A stretch of DNA of 51,334 nt from assembly GCA_003137095.1 (NCBI GenBank), contig PLET01000096.1, positions 20,590 to 71,923 of the forward strand, read 5' to 3'. Below are positions 16,840 through 25,371 of this stretch, piece after piece. The position numbers and the translations under genes were made by a program. Below the pieces are notes generated by a model. It worked only from the letters and a program-made list of their open reading frames with translations, was not told the origin of the DNA and searched no databases. Numbering within the stretch: position 1 is the first letter of the stretch; each line of letters begins with the position of its first letter. This DNA is from Gammaproteobacteria bacterium (GTDB lineage: Bacteria; Pseudomonadota; Gammaproteobacteria; Steroidobacterales; Steroidobacteraceae).

Positions 16840-17406
16840 TTGATTCGCCTGCTCTGCGCAGCCTGTCTTCTGATCGCCGCCGGCCCGCTCGGGGCGGCCG
16901 AGATATCCGGCGTGAAAATCGACGACACGGCCCGCGTGGGCGGCACGCCCCTGGTGTTGAATGGCGCCGGCAAGCGCACGCGCCTGGTCTTCGATGTGTA
17001 TGTCGCCGCACTGTACCTCACCGCGAAGCGGGCCAACGCGCAGGAAGTGCTCGACGCGCCCGGTCCGAAACGCGTCACGATGTCGCTGATGCGCGATTTG
17101 AGCGCGGATCGGCTGACCGAGGCCCTGCAAGACGGCATCAAATTGAACACCAGCCAGGCGGCGCTCGATGCCATCCGGCCGCAGCTCGAGGCGCTGGTGG
17201 CGGCCATCCGCTCGATCGGCGCCGCCAGCAAGGGCGACGTCATCAGCATCGATTTTCTCGCCGACGGCAGCACGCAGCTGGCTTTGAACGGCGCGCCCAA
17301 GGGCAATCCCATCGCCGGCGGCGCATTCCAGCGCGCCCTGCTCGGCGTGTGGCTGGGTGAAAAGCCGGTGCAGGCGGATCTGAAGTCGGCCTTACTCGGC
17401 GGCTGA
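16840..17406 (+). CDS. Chalcone isomerase-like exported protein
   Basis: A 188-residue protein with a signal peptide (about 1-19, ending GAAE) and a chalcone-isomerase-like domain of the bacterial Chalcone_3 type: KRTRLVFDVYVAALYLTAKR, RVTMSLMRDLSADRLTEAL and GVWLGEKPVQADLKSALLGG. Proteobacterial members are periplasmic and of unknown function; flavonoid isomerase activity should not be assumed. The start is TTG at 16840, supported by a strong GGGGGGAG ribosome site; no ATG or GTG gives the signal peptide. Its last 15 bases overlap the end of the convergent EamA gene. Confidence 0.82.
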   Translation: MIRLLCAACLLIAAGPLGAAEISGVKIDDTARVGGTPLVLNGAGKRTRLVFDVYVAALYLTAKRANAQEVLDAPGPKRVTMSLMRDLSADRLTEALQDGIKLNTSQAALDAIRPQLEALVAAIRSIGAASKGDVISIDFLADGSTQLALNGAPKGNPIAGGAFQRALLGVWLGEKPVQADLKSALLGG

Positions 17407-18264
17407 GGCCGAAGCCGTGGCGGCGCTGCCGCCCGAGGCGAGCATGATGCTGGCGATTGCCGCCCATTGCAGGGGCGTGAGTTGTTCGCCCAGGAAGATC
17501 AACCCGGCCAGCGCCCCCAGTGCGGGCTCCAGGCTCATGAGCACGCCGAAGGTGCGCGTCGGCAGGCGGGTGAGCGCGAACATCTCCAGCGAATAGGGCA
17601 ATGCGCTCGACAACAGCGCCACCCCGATGGCCGCCGGCAGCAGCACCGGCAGCAGCATTCGTCCGCCCGCCTGTGCGATCCCCAGCGGCAGGATGGCGAG
17701 CGCGCCGACCAGCATGCCGAGTGCGGTGGTCTGGCCGCCATGCGCCGCTCCGGCGCGCCGGCCGAAGACGATGTACAGCGCCCAGCATGCCGCCGCTCCC
17801 AGTGCACAGGCGATGCCGCGCGGATCGAGCGGCGCGCCACCGGCCGGCGCCGGCAGGAGCAGGAGCAGCCCGGCTGCCGCCAGCGCTATCCACAGAAAAT
17901 GCAGCGCCCGGCGCGAGGCGGCCATGGCGACGGCGAGCGGTCCGGTGAACTCCAGCGCCACCACGATGCCCAGCGGCACGGTACGCAGCGCCGAGTAGAA
18001 AAACAGGTTCATGAGGCCCATCGCAACGCCGTACACCACGATGGTGCGCGCTTCGCGGCGGCTTGGACGAATGCGCCAAGGGCGCCAGAACGCCAGCAGC
18101 ATCGCGGCCGCAAACACCAGCCGCAAGGTCGCGGCTCCGGCCGCCCCCACCACCGGAAACAGGGTCGTGGCCAGCACCGCACCGAACTGCACGCTGAACA
18201 TGGCCGCAATCAACAGGACGAGCGGCAAGATGACGGGGGAGCGGCCGCGCGGGCTCGTGGGCAT
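17392..18264 (-). CDS. EamA/RhtA-type exporter of the DMT superfamily
   Basis: A 290-residue inner-membrane protein with ten predicted TM helices in two EamA repeats. Motifs are SVQFGAVLATTLFPVVGAAG, ALRTVPLGIVVALEFTGPL in repeat 1 and SLEPALGALAGLIFLGEQLT in repeat 2, typical of the RhtA/YddG group of amino-acid or metabolite exporters. The substrate is unknown. The start at 18264 (MPTSPRGRSP) is chosen as the first Met before TM1. It lies 35 bp downstream of the LpxD-like gene on the same strand, and its stop overlaps the convergent chalcone-isomerase-like gene by 15 bp. Confidence 0.87.
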   Translation of the reverse strand: MPTSPRGRSPVILPLVLLIAAMFSVQFGAVLATTLFPVVGAAGAATLRLVFAAAMLLAFWRPWRIRPSRREARTIVVYGVAMGLMNLFFYSALRTVPLGIVVALEFTGPLAVAMAASRRALHFLWIALAAAGLLLLLPAPAGGAPLDPRGIACALGAAACWALYIVFGRRAGAAHGGQTTALGMLVGALAILPLGIAQAGGRMLLPVLLPAAIGVALLSSALPYSLEMFALTRLPTRTFGVLMSLEPALGALAGLIFLGEQLTPLQWAAIASIMLASGGSAATASASAAE

Positions 18265-18299
18265 CGGGAACTCTGTCCGGCTACTCGGTGGCTGGGAGC

Positions 18300-19379
18300 C
18301 TAAACGTCCGTGGAATCCGGCGCCACTTCCTCGAGGTTTAGTTTCTTCATCACCCGCCGCAGGTTTTTGCGGATCTCGTTCAAATGGCCGATGTTGACGA
18401 TGGTTTTCATCGCCTCCTTCAGCGGCTGCAGCGGATAGCCCCCGTAGGGACCGGCTTGCGGCACGTCGTTGGTGACCGTGGAGCGGCCCGCGAGCACGAC
18501 GTTGTCGCCCAGCGTCACGTGTGCCGTCACCACCGAATTGCCGCCGGCCGAGAATTGGCGGCCGATCTTGGTGGATCCGCCCATCATGAACCCCGCCGTG
18601 AAGAATCCGTTTTCGCCGAGATCGCAGTTGTGCGCGATGTGGCAGATGTTGTCGAGTTTCGTGCCCGACCGGATGTAGGTCGAGGTGAGCGTGGCGCGAT
18701 CGATGGCGCAATTGCTGCCGATTTCGACCGCATCGCCGATCTTCACGTTGCCGAGATGGGGGATCTTGCGCGGCCTGCCGTCGCATCCCATCGCATAACC
18801 GAAGCCGTCGCTGCCGATGCTGGTGTGCGGATGGACCTCGCAATCGCTGCCGATCTGGCAGCCTGAGCCGAGGAACACGTGCGGATGCAGCATGGTTCGC
18901 GCGCCGATCTGCGCGCCGTTCTCGATAACCGTGTGGGCACCGATCATGCAATCATCGCCGATGAAGGCGTGCGCGCCCACCACACAGTACGGTCCGAGGA
19001 ACACCCGTTGCCCGATGCGCGCGGTCTGATGCACCACGGCCGTCGCATGGTGCTCGCCCCATTGCGTGAATCTGAGGCATTTGTCGTCGAAGTACTTGAG
19101 CAGTACCGCCATGCCCATCGGAATGTTCTGCACCGAAAAAACGCAGGTCGCCTCGTCCACGGCAGCCAGGGTGGCTGCGAGAATCTTCGATTGCACGATG
19201 AGTATGGCCGGCCGGTGGCTCCGCGCCTCGGCCAGCTGATCGGCATCGCTGGCGTACACCAGACTCTCATCGGAGGCTTCCGTCGGCACGCGACAATGGG
19301 TTGCCGACCGATCCAGGTTGCCGCTCAGGAAGGTGAAAATATCCGCATGCAAATCCTGAATCGTACGTGCGCTGAGCAT
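18300..19379 (-). CDS. LpxD-like UDP-3-O-acylglucosamine N-acyltransferase (orphan paralogue)
   Basis: A 359-residue left-handed beta-helix acyltransferase. The N-terminal domain (about 1-105) resembles the uridine-binding domain of LpxD. Hexapeptide repeats (about 110-310) include the catalytic-type His in [11 protein letters not shown], the DGFGYA segment and [12 protein letters not shown] near the end. LpxD adds the second acyl chain during lipid A synthesis. The usual partners (bamA, skp, fabZ, lpxA, lpxB) are absent here, and the sequence looks diverged, so this is probably a second copy for another sugar or a lipid A variant rather than the housekeeping enzyme (inference). Its start (MLSARTIQ) lies only 21 bp from the divergent glycosylase start. 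Confidence 0.8.
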   Translation of the reverse strand: MLSARTIQDLHADIFTFLSGNLDRSATHCRVPTEASDESLVYASDADQLAEARSHRPAILIVQSKILAATLAAVDEATCVFSVQNIPMGMAVLLKYFDDKCLRFTQWGEHHATAVVHQTARIGQRVFLGPYCVVGAHAFIGDDCMIGAHTVIENGAQIGARTMLHPHVFLGSGCQIGSDCEVHPHTSIGSDGFGYAMGCDGRPRKIPHLGNVKIGDAVEIGSNCAIDRATLTSTYIRSGTKLDNICHIAHNCDLGENGFFTAGFMMGGSTKIGRQFSAGGNSVVTAHVTLGDNVVLAGRSTVTNDVPQAGPYGGYPLQPLKEAMKTIVNIGHLNEIRKNLRRVMKKLNLEEVAPDSTDV

Positions 19380-19400
19380 GGATCCCCCGGGCGCAGGAGT

Positions 19401-20063
19401 ATGGCAGAATTGTCCATTGCGTGCGTAATGACTGAGAGCCTGCCTGAGATTTCCGCGCGGCGAGCGCCACGGATTCGTCGCTTGAGCCGCCGCGCGCTGC
19501 CGCGCGACACGGTCGCCCTGGCGCGCTTCCTCATCGGCAAGTTGGTGGTGCGCGAACTGCCGGGCGGCACCGCGATCGGCCGGATCGTCGAGACGGAGGC
19601 GTATCTGGCCGACGATGCCGCCTGTCATGCCCATCGTGGAATGACGCCGCGCAACCGCTCGCTGTTTCTCGAGGCGGGCCACGCCTACGTGTACCTGTGT
19701 TACGGCACGTCGTATATGTTGAATATGTCAAGTGAGTCTGCCGGGATCGGCGCCGGCGTGCTGCTGCGGGCTCTCGAACCGCTGCACGGCATCGAGTTGA
19801 TGCGGCGTGCGCGTAAGGGTGCGGCCATTGCGGCGCTCGCCCGCGGACCCGGTCGGCTGGCTGCGGCCCTGAAGGTCGATCGCCGCCTCGACGGAGTCGA
19901 CCTGCTGTCGCCGGGACCGCTGTGGATCGGCTGCGATGGGCGGGGAAACTTGGATATCGGTCAAAGCGTGCGCATCGGCCTGACCAAGGCGGCGGATGCA
20001 CGCCTGCGATTTTTCGCGCGCGGCAGCCCCTACGTCAGCGGCCCGAAGCGGCTGCGGCCGTGA
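19401..20063 (+). CDS. DNA-3-methyladenine glycosylase (AAG/MPG family)
   Basis: A 220-residue base-excision repair enzyme that removes alkylated purines. The family motifs are present: [34 protein letters not shown] with the catalytic Glu, [21 protein letters not shown] and [10 protein letters not shown], then [11 protein letters not shown]. The length is typical of bacterial MPG. ATG at 19401 and ATG at 19428 are both possible; an AGGAG stands too close to the first for standard spacing. The promoter must overlap the divergent lpxD-like gene. The stop overlaps the GTG of the homocysteine methyltransferase gene (GTGA). Confidence 0.9.
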   Translation: MAELSIACVMTESLPEISARRAPRIRRLSRRALPRDTVALARFLIGKLVVRELPGGTAIGRIVETEAYLADDAACHAHRGMTPRNRSLFLEAGHAYVYLCYGTSYMLNMSSESAGIGAGVLLRALEPLHGIELMRRARKGAAIAALARGPGRLAAALKVDRRLDGVDLLSPGPLWIGCDGRGNLDIGQSVRIGLTKAADARLRFFARGSPYVSGPKRLRP

Positions 20064-21052
20064 ATCGCCCCGCTCTGCAGCCGGACGAATCGCTGGCAAA
20101 CTTACTGGCGGCGCGCACGGTGATCATTCTGGACGGGGCGCTCGCCACCGAGTTGGAGCGGCGCGGCGCCGACCTGAACGATGCGCTGTGGTCGGCGAAA
20201 ATGCTGATCGAACGGCCGCAGATGATCCGCGCGGTGCATCTCGAGTATTTCGAAGCGGGTGCGGATGTCGCCACCACGGCGACCTATCAGGCGAGTTTCG
20301 AGGGCTTCGGGCGGCGCGGGATCGGCGAGGCGGCCGCGGCGGCGCTGATGCGCGAGGCCGTCGCACTCGCCGTCGCGGCGCGCCAGGAATTCTGGGCGGA
20401 TCCTTCCAATCGGGTCGGCCGGCGGCGGCCGCTGGTGGCGGCGTCGATCGGCCCCTACGGTGCGATGCTGGCGGACGGCTCGGAATACCGCGGCGGCTAT
20501 GCGGCAAGCGATGCGGCCCTGATCGGATTTCACCGTCCGCGGCTCGAAGTGCTGGCACGGTCCGGTGCCGACCTTCTGGCCTGCGAAACCATTCCCGGCC
20601 TGCGCGAAGCGCTGATCCTTGCGCGCTTGCTCGGGGAGTTTCCCGACGTCAGCGCCTGGATGAGCTTTTCCTGCCGCGACGATGCGCACACCAGCGAGGG
20701 CGACCCGGTCGGCGAATGCGCCGCGCGGTTGCGCGAATTTCCGCAGATCGCGGCCATCGGCGTCAACTGCACCGCACCCGCCCACATCGCATCGCTGCTG
20801 CGGCGCATGCGCGCCCGCACCAGCCGGCCGCTGGTGGCATACCCGAATGGCGGGGGCGACTATGACGCCGTCAACAAGCGCTGGCTGGGCGGCTGCGGCG
20901 CGCCGCTGGCAGCACTCGCCCCCGGCTGGTACGCAGCCGGCGCGCGGCTCATCGGAGGCTGCTGCCGAACCACGCCCGGGGATATCGGCGCACTGCGGGG
21001 CTGGGCCGGCACCCTCCCGGATGGACCTGCGTCCCGGTCGCAGACCGCCTGA
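20060..21052 (+). CDS. mmuM: Homocysteine S-methyltransferase
   Basis: A 330-residue zinc enzyme that uses S-methylmethionine or SAM to methylate homocysteine to methionine. Motifs are DGALATELERRG near the N-terminus, TATYQASFEGF, CETIPGLREA, and the zinc ligands Cys237 (GVNCTAP) and Cys301-Cys302 (GGCCRT). Length and architecture match MmuM. The start is GTG at 20060, overlapping the stop of the glycosylase gene, so the two are translationally coupled. Methionine scavenging fits with the Cys/Met PLP enzyme 5 kb away, but they are not in one operon. Confidence 0.9.
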   Translation: MNRPALQPDESLANLLAARTVIILDGALATELERRGADLNDALWSAKMLIERPQMIRAVHLEYFEAGADVATTATYQASFEGFGRRGIGEAAAAALMREAVALAVAARQEFWADPSNRVGRRRPLVAASIGPYGAMLADGSEYRGGYAASDAALIGFHRPRLEVLARSGADLLACETIPGLREALILARLLGEFPDVSAWMSFSCRDDAHTSEGDPVGECAARLREFPQIAAIGVNCTAPAHIASLLRRMRARTSRPLVAYPNGGGDYDAVNKRWLGGCGAPLAALAPGWYAAGARLIGGCCRTTPGDIGALRGWAGTLPDGPASRSQTA

Positions 21053-21071
21053 GCGTTTTTCCGAGCGTTTC

Positions 21072-21860
21072 CTAGTGCTCCGAGAAATTCGGTTCGCGCT
21101 TCTCGAAAAAGGCGCGCACGCCCTCCACGCAATCATGCGTCTCGAGGGACATCTCCTGGGCGCTGCGCTCCGCCCGCAGCTGCTGCTCGAGCGAATGGTC
21201 GAAGGTTGAGGCATGCAGGGCGCGGATCTGGCCGAGCACCGCGGTCGGCCCGCTTGCGAGCTTGCGTGCCACCGACTGCGCATGCGTGACCACCTGCGCA
21301 TCCGGTACAACCGCATACGCGAGGCCCCATTCGCGCGCCATCTTCGAATCGATCTTCTCCGCCAGCATCAAGGATGACAGCGAGCGGCTCGCGCCGATGC
21401 AGCGCGCAAGATGAAAGGTGATTCCCGCGTCCGGCACCAGACCGAGCCGCGCGAAAGAGGGGCAGAAATAGGCGCCTTCACCGGCGACGATGATGTCGCT
21501 TGCCAGTGCCAGACTCATCCCGGCGCCGACGGCCGCGCCGTTGACCGCCGCCACGATCGGAAATCGGAATGCGCCCAGGCGCAGGATCAGCGGGTCCATG
21601 AAGCGGCGCATCTCGAAGTGCGCGCGCTGGCGCGCCTGCTGGGTGGTCAGGTCGATCGAATGCAGATCCAGCCCGCTGCAAAAGACATCGCCGCTGCCGG
21701 TCAACACCACGGCGCGTGCGCCGCTGTCGCCCTTTTGGATTTGATCGAGCGCCACGTGCATGGCGCGAATGACCGTGATGTCGATGGCATTGCTGACGGC
21801 GGCGCGCGTGATGGACAGCGTCGCAACGCCATCGGAGACCTCGAAGGACAGACTGTTCAT
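21072..21860 (-). CDS. Enoyl-CoA hydratase/isomerase family protein (PaaG-like)
   Basis: A 262-residue crotonase-fold enzyme. The oxyanion-hole segments are GDVFCSGLDLHSID and AAVNGAAVGAGMSLALASD. FCPSFARLGLVPDAGITFHL has the PaaG/PaaB-type pattern with Asp in place of one hydratase Glu, suggesting an isomerase rather than a classic hydratase. It ends in EGVRAFFEKREPNF, the usual crotonase C-terminus. The substrate is unknown and no other beta-oxidation genes are nearby. The gene is convergent with mmuM and divergent from the MFS-hydrolase fusion. Confidence 0.88.
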   Translation of the reverse strand: MNSLSFEVSDGVATLSITRAAVSNAIDITVIRAMHVALDQIQKGDSGARAVVLTGSGDVFCSGLDLHSIDLTTQQARQRAHFEMRRFMDPLILRLGAFRFPIVAAVNGAAVGAGMSLALASDIIVAGEGAYFCPSFARLGLVPDAGITFHLARCIGASRSLSSLMLAEKIDSKMAREWGLAYAVVPDAQVVTHAQSVARKLASGPTAVLGQIRALHASTFDHSLEQQLRAERSAQEMSLETHDCVEGVRAFFEKREPNFSEH

Positions 21861-22034
21861 TGATTACCCCCTTGATGGATCCACGCCGCTGCGCGCATCG
21901 ACCCCCAGCCATTGACTTGCGTTCGGATGTCGACCTTAAATGCGTTCTGTTGCGCCGATCATGCCTCCGGGTGCGGTTCGCCGCAAGCAGCGGGATGGCC
22001 GATTCGAGCGGTGGCGCACGGCGGCGGCGCGAAT

Positions 22035-25000
22035 ATGTCGAAAGTGCCCGGCGTCGGGCCTAAAGGTCGATTCTTGATCAGTAAACGTCTGGCGGCAGTT
22101 TTGGCGGCCCGCGGCATACATTATGGCTGGGTGGTGGTGGCGGCGACGTTTCTCACCATGCTGGTCACGGCCGGCGCCGTCGGTGCACCCGGCGTGCTGC
22201 TGCTGCCCCTCGAGCGCGAATTCGGCTGGTCGACCGCCGCCATCTCCTCGGCGCTGGCGACGCGGCTGCTGCTGTTTGGCCTGATGGGCCCGTTCGCGGC
22301 GGCCTTCATCAACCGCTATGGCGTGCGCAACGTTGCGCTGAGCGCATTGACACTGATCGCCGCCGGACTGACCGCCTCGCTCGCCATGACGGCCCTGTGG
22401 CAGCTGGTGCTGTTGTGGGGGGTGATCGTGGGCCTGGGCACCGGCCTGACCGCCCTGGTGCTCGCAGCGACCGTGTCCACGCGCTGGTTCAGCGCGCGGC
22501 GCGGCTTGGTGGTCGGCCTGCTGACGGCGAGCTCCGCCACCGGGCAGTTGGTGTTCCTGCCGCTGCTCGCGGCGGTGGCGATGCATGCCGGATGGCGCAG
22601 CGCCTTGGTGATCATCTGCGGCCTGCTCGGCGTCGCCGCCACAGCGGTGTGGCTGGTGATGGTCGACCGGCCGGCCGACCTCGGTCTCAAGCCCTATGGC
22701 GAGGCCGGTGCGGCGCCCACCGACGCCCGAGCCGCGGCTCCCGCAGCGGCGCCGGCCGCCGCCGCTGCGTCCGCGGCCGGCGGGACCTCGATCGCCGGGG
22801 CTGCGCTCGCCGCCCTGGCCGCGGCCGCCCACGAGCGCACGTTCTGGGTCCTGTTCGCCACGTTTTTCATTTGCGGGGCGAGCACCAACGGCCTCATCCA
22901 GAATCACTTCATTCCGTTTTGTTCGGACAACGGCATGCCGGAAATCGCCGCCGCCGGTATTCTGGCGACCATGGGCGTCTGTGATTTCCTGGGCACCGTC
23001 GGATCGGGCTGGCTGTCCGACCGCTACGACGCGGCGCGCCTGCTGTTCTGGTACTACGGATTGCGCGGACTCGCCCTGCTCTATCTGCCGTTCGCCGTGT
23101 TCACCTTCCAGGGGCTGTCGCCGTTTGCGCTGTTCTACGGCCTGGATTGGATCGCGACGGTGCCGCCCACGGTGGCGCTGACGGTGAAGACCTTCGGGCG
23201 CGAGAAGGCCAGCCTGGTGTTTGGCTGGATATTCGCGGGGCATCAGCTGGGCGCGGCCTGCGCGGCCTTCGGCGCCGGCTTGATGCGGACCGAATTGTCG
23301 ACCTACCTGCCTGCCTTCGTGATCGCCGGCGCGCTGTGCATCGTGGCCGCCGGCCTGGTGCTGCTGTTGCGATCCGCGGGCACGAGGCGCCCCGCCGGTG
23401 CGGCAATCGCGAACCTTGTGATCGGCAGCGTCATCGCGGCCGCCTACCCCAGCGGCGGCGCGGTCGCGGCCGAGACGCTCGCCAATGAGACACCGCTCTA
23501 CTTCCAGCCGAAGTCGGAAACCTTCGATTACGTGAAGCGCGAGGTCATGATCCCGATGCGCGACGGCACGCGGCTGAAGACGGTGATCCTGATCCCGCGC
23601 GGCGCCCTGCATGCGCCGATCCTGCTGACGCGCACCCCCTACGGCGCCGCCGACCGCACTTCGAAGAACACCAGCGCGCACCTGGCCGCGGTGCTCGACA
23701 GCACGGATGTCGCCGACGATGCGGTGCTGAATGGCGGTTACATCCGCGTCTTGCAGGACGTGCGCGGCAAACACGACTCCGAGGGCGACTATGTCATGAC
23801 CCGTCCGTTGCACGGGCCGCTGAACCCGACCGCCGTGGACCACTCGACGGACGCCTACGACACCATCGACTGGTTGGTGAAAAACATTCCCGAATCGAAT
23901 GGCAAGGTGGGGATTCTCGGCATCTCCTATGACGGCTTCACCTCGCTGATGGCGCTGGTCCATCCGCATCCGGCGCTGCGCGCCGCGGTGCCCATCAACG
24001 CCATGGTCGATGGCTGGCGCGGCGATGACTGGTTCCACAACGGCGCGTTTCGCCAGGACAACCTGATCTACGCCCACGATCAGGAGGCCACGCGCGGCGG
24101 CGAAGTCGGCTGGTGGTCCGACCATTACGATGACTACGACACCTGGCTCGCCGCGGGTTCCGCCGGCGACATGGCGCGGCTGCACGGCCTCGGGCAGATC
24201 GGTTTCGCGGTCAAGATGATGACTCATCCGGCTTACGATGCGTTCTGGCAGGCGCAGGCCCTGGACAGGATCCTCGCCGCCGAACCCATCGGCGTGCCGG
24301 TGATGCTGGTGCACAGTTTGTGGGACCAGGAGGATATCTACGGCAACATCGCCGTATACAAGGCCATCAAGCCGCAGGATCGGGAATCGAAGGTGTTTCT
24401 GGTGATCGGGCCGTGGTTCCACCACCAACAGCGGCTCGACGGCAGCGCCATCGGCGACATCGAATTCGGCAGCGACACCGCGCTCTATTTCCGGATGCAC
24501 CTGCTGCGCCCGTTCCTGGATCATTTTCTGAAGGACGACCCGCCGCCGCTCGCGTTGGCGGCGGTGAACGCCTTCGAGACGGGAACCAACCGCTGGCTGG
24601 CGCTTCCCGGCTGGCCGCTCGGCTGCGCGTCGGGCTGCACCACCGTGCCGTCGAAGCTCTATCTTCAGCCGGGGGGCAAGCTGGCCTTCCAGGCGCCGCC
24701 GCCGGCCTCGCCGGACTATGCCGCCTATGTCTCCGACCCCGCCAAGCCGGTGCCTTACCTGCCGCGCCCCATCCACATCGAGGGCGACGGCGAGAAGGAC
24801 TGGCAAAGCTGGCTGGTCAGCGATCAGCGCGACGCCGCCGCCCGCACCGACGTGCTGAGCTTCGAGAGCGCACCCTTGACCTCGCCGCTGAAAATCAGCG
24901 GTGAGCCCATCGCCAACGTATTCGCCTCGACCAGCGGCACGGACGGCGACTTCGTGGTCAAGCTCATCGACGTCTACCCGGAGGAGGTCGGGCGTCAGCC

Positions 25001-25340
25001 GCGGCTCGGCGGGTATCAATTGATGATATCGGCCGACATTTTCCGCGGCCGCTACCGCCTGGGATTCGATGACCCACAGCCGCTGCCGGCGGGACGCAAA
25101 CTGCTGTTCCGCTTCGCACTGCCCACCGCGAATCATGTCTTCCTGCCCGGTCATCGCCTGATGGTACAGGTGCAATCCAGCTGGTTTCCGCTGTACGATC
25201 GGAACCCGCAGACCTTCGTCGGAAATATCTTTTTCGCCAAACCCGCCGATTACCAGGCAGCCACGGTCAGGATCTTCGACGCCGGCCCGCAGGCCGGCTA
25301 TGTCGAATTGCCCGTCGTGAAGGCCGACGGGGCGCAATAA
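22035..25340 (+). CDS. MFS transporter fused to alpha-amino acid ester hydrolase (CocE/NonD family)
   Basis: One open frame encodes 1101 residues. Residues about 25-455 form an MFS carrier of about 12 TM helices (HYGWVVVAATFLTML at the start) with an Ala-rich central loop. A thirteenth hydrophobic stretch (IANLVIGSVIAAAYPSGG, then VAAE) looks like a signal peptide and would place the rest in the periplasm. Residues about 475-1101 are a full hydrolase: DYVKREVMIPMRDGTRLKT, nucleophile Ser631 in GISYDGF, DGWRGDDWFHNGAFRQ, Asp764 in LWDQED, His796 in GPWFHH, and a jelly-roll C-terminus with QSSWFPLYDRNPQTF. This closely resembles the Xanthomonas citri alpha-amino acid ester hydrolase that acts on beta-lactam side-chain esters and amides. 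The start at 22035 (MSKVPG) is chosen over an upstream frame of low-hydrophobicity sequence. No stop or frame break lies at the junction. Confidence 0.88.
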   Translation: MSKVPGVGPKGRFLISKRLAAVLAARGIHYGWVVVAATFLTMLVTAGAVGAPGVLLLPLEREFGWSTAAISSALATRLLLFGLMGPFAAAFINRYGVRNVALSALTLIAAGLTASLAMTALWQLVLLWGVIVGLGTGLTALVLAATVSTRWFSARRGLVVGLLTASSATGQLVFLPLLAAVAMHAGWRSALVIICGLLGVAATAVWLVMVDRPADLGLKPYGEAGAAPTDARAAAPAAAPAAAAASAAGGTSIAGAALAALAAAAHERTFWVLFATFFICGASTNGLIQNHFIPFCSDNGMPEIAAAGILATMGVCDFLGTVGSGWLSDRYDAARLLFWYYGLRGLALLYLPFAVFTFQGLSPFALFYGLDWIATVPPTVALTVKTFGREKASLVFGWIFAGHQLGAACAAFGAGLMRTELSTYLPAFVIAGALCIVAAGLVLLLRSAGTRRPAGAAIANLVIGSVIAAAYPSGGAVAAETLANETPLYFQPKSETFDYVKREVMIPMRDGTRLKTVILIPRGALHAPILLTRTPYGAADRTSKNTSAHLAAVLDSTDVADDAVLNGGYIRVLQDVRGKHDSEGDYVMTRPLHGPLNPTAVDHSTDAYDTIDWLVKNIPESNGKVGILGISYDGFTSLMALVHPHPALRAAVPINAMVDGWRGDDWFHNGAFRQDNLIYAHDQEATRGGEVGWWSDHYDDYDTWLAAGSAGDMARLHGLGQIGFAVKMMTHPAYDAFWQAQALDRILAAEPIGVPVMLVHSLWDQEDIYGNIAVYKAIKPQDRESKVFLVIGPWFHHQQRLDGSAIGDIEFGSDTALYFRMHLLRPFLDHFLKDDPPPLALAAVNAFETGTNRWLALPGWPLGCASGCTTVPSKLYLQPGGKLAFQAPPPASPDYAAYVSDPAKPVPYLPRPIHIEGDGEKDWQSWLVSDQRDAAARTDVLSFESAPLTSPLKISGEPIANVFASTSGTDGDFVVKLIDVYPEEVGRQPRLGGYQLMISADIFRGRYRLGFDDPQPLPAGRKLLFRFALPTANHVFLPGHRLMVQVQSSWFPLYDRNPQTFVGNIFFAKPADYQAATVRIFDAGPQAGYVELPVVKADGAQ

Positions 25341-25351
25341 CCCGCGTGACG

Positions 25352-25368
25352 CGGCCGCACCCCGGCCG
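25352..25368. terminator. Weak bidirectional hairpin between convergent genes
   Basis: CGGCC at 25352-25356 and GGCCG at 25364-25368 can form a 5-bp stem with a 7-nt loop in the 31-bp gap between the fusion gene and the lipoprotein gene. No T-run follows, so this is weak support. Confidence 0.2.
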
Positions 25369-25371
25369 TCC

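Noticed and set aside
23380-23480. MFS and hydrolase as two separate genes with an internal start
   Set aside because: No stop codon separates them and no ATG with a ribosome site lies at the junction; only a GTG inside the hydrophobic stretch is available. Kept as one gene, with read checking suggested.
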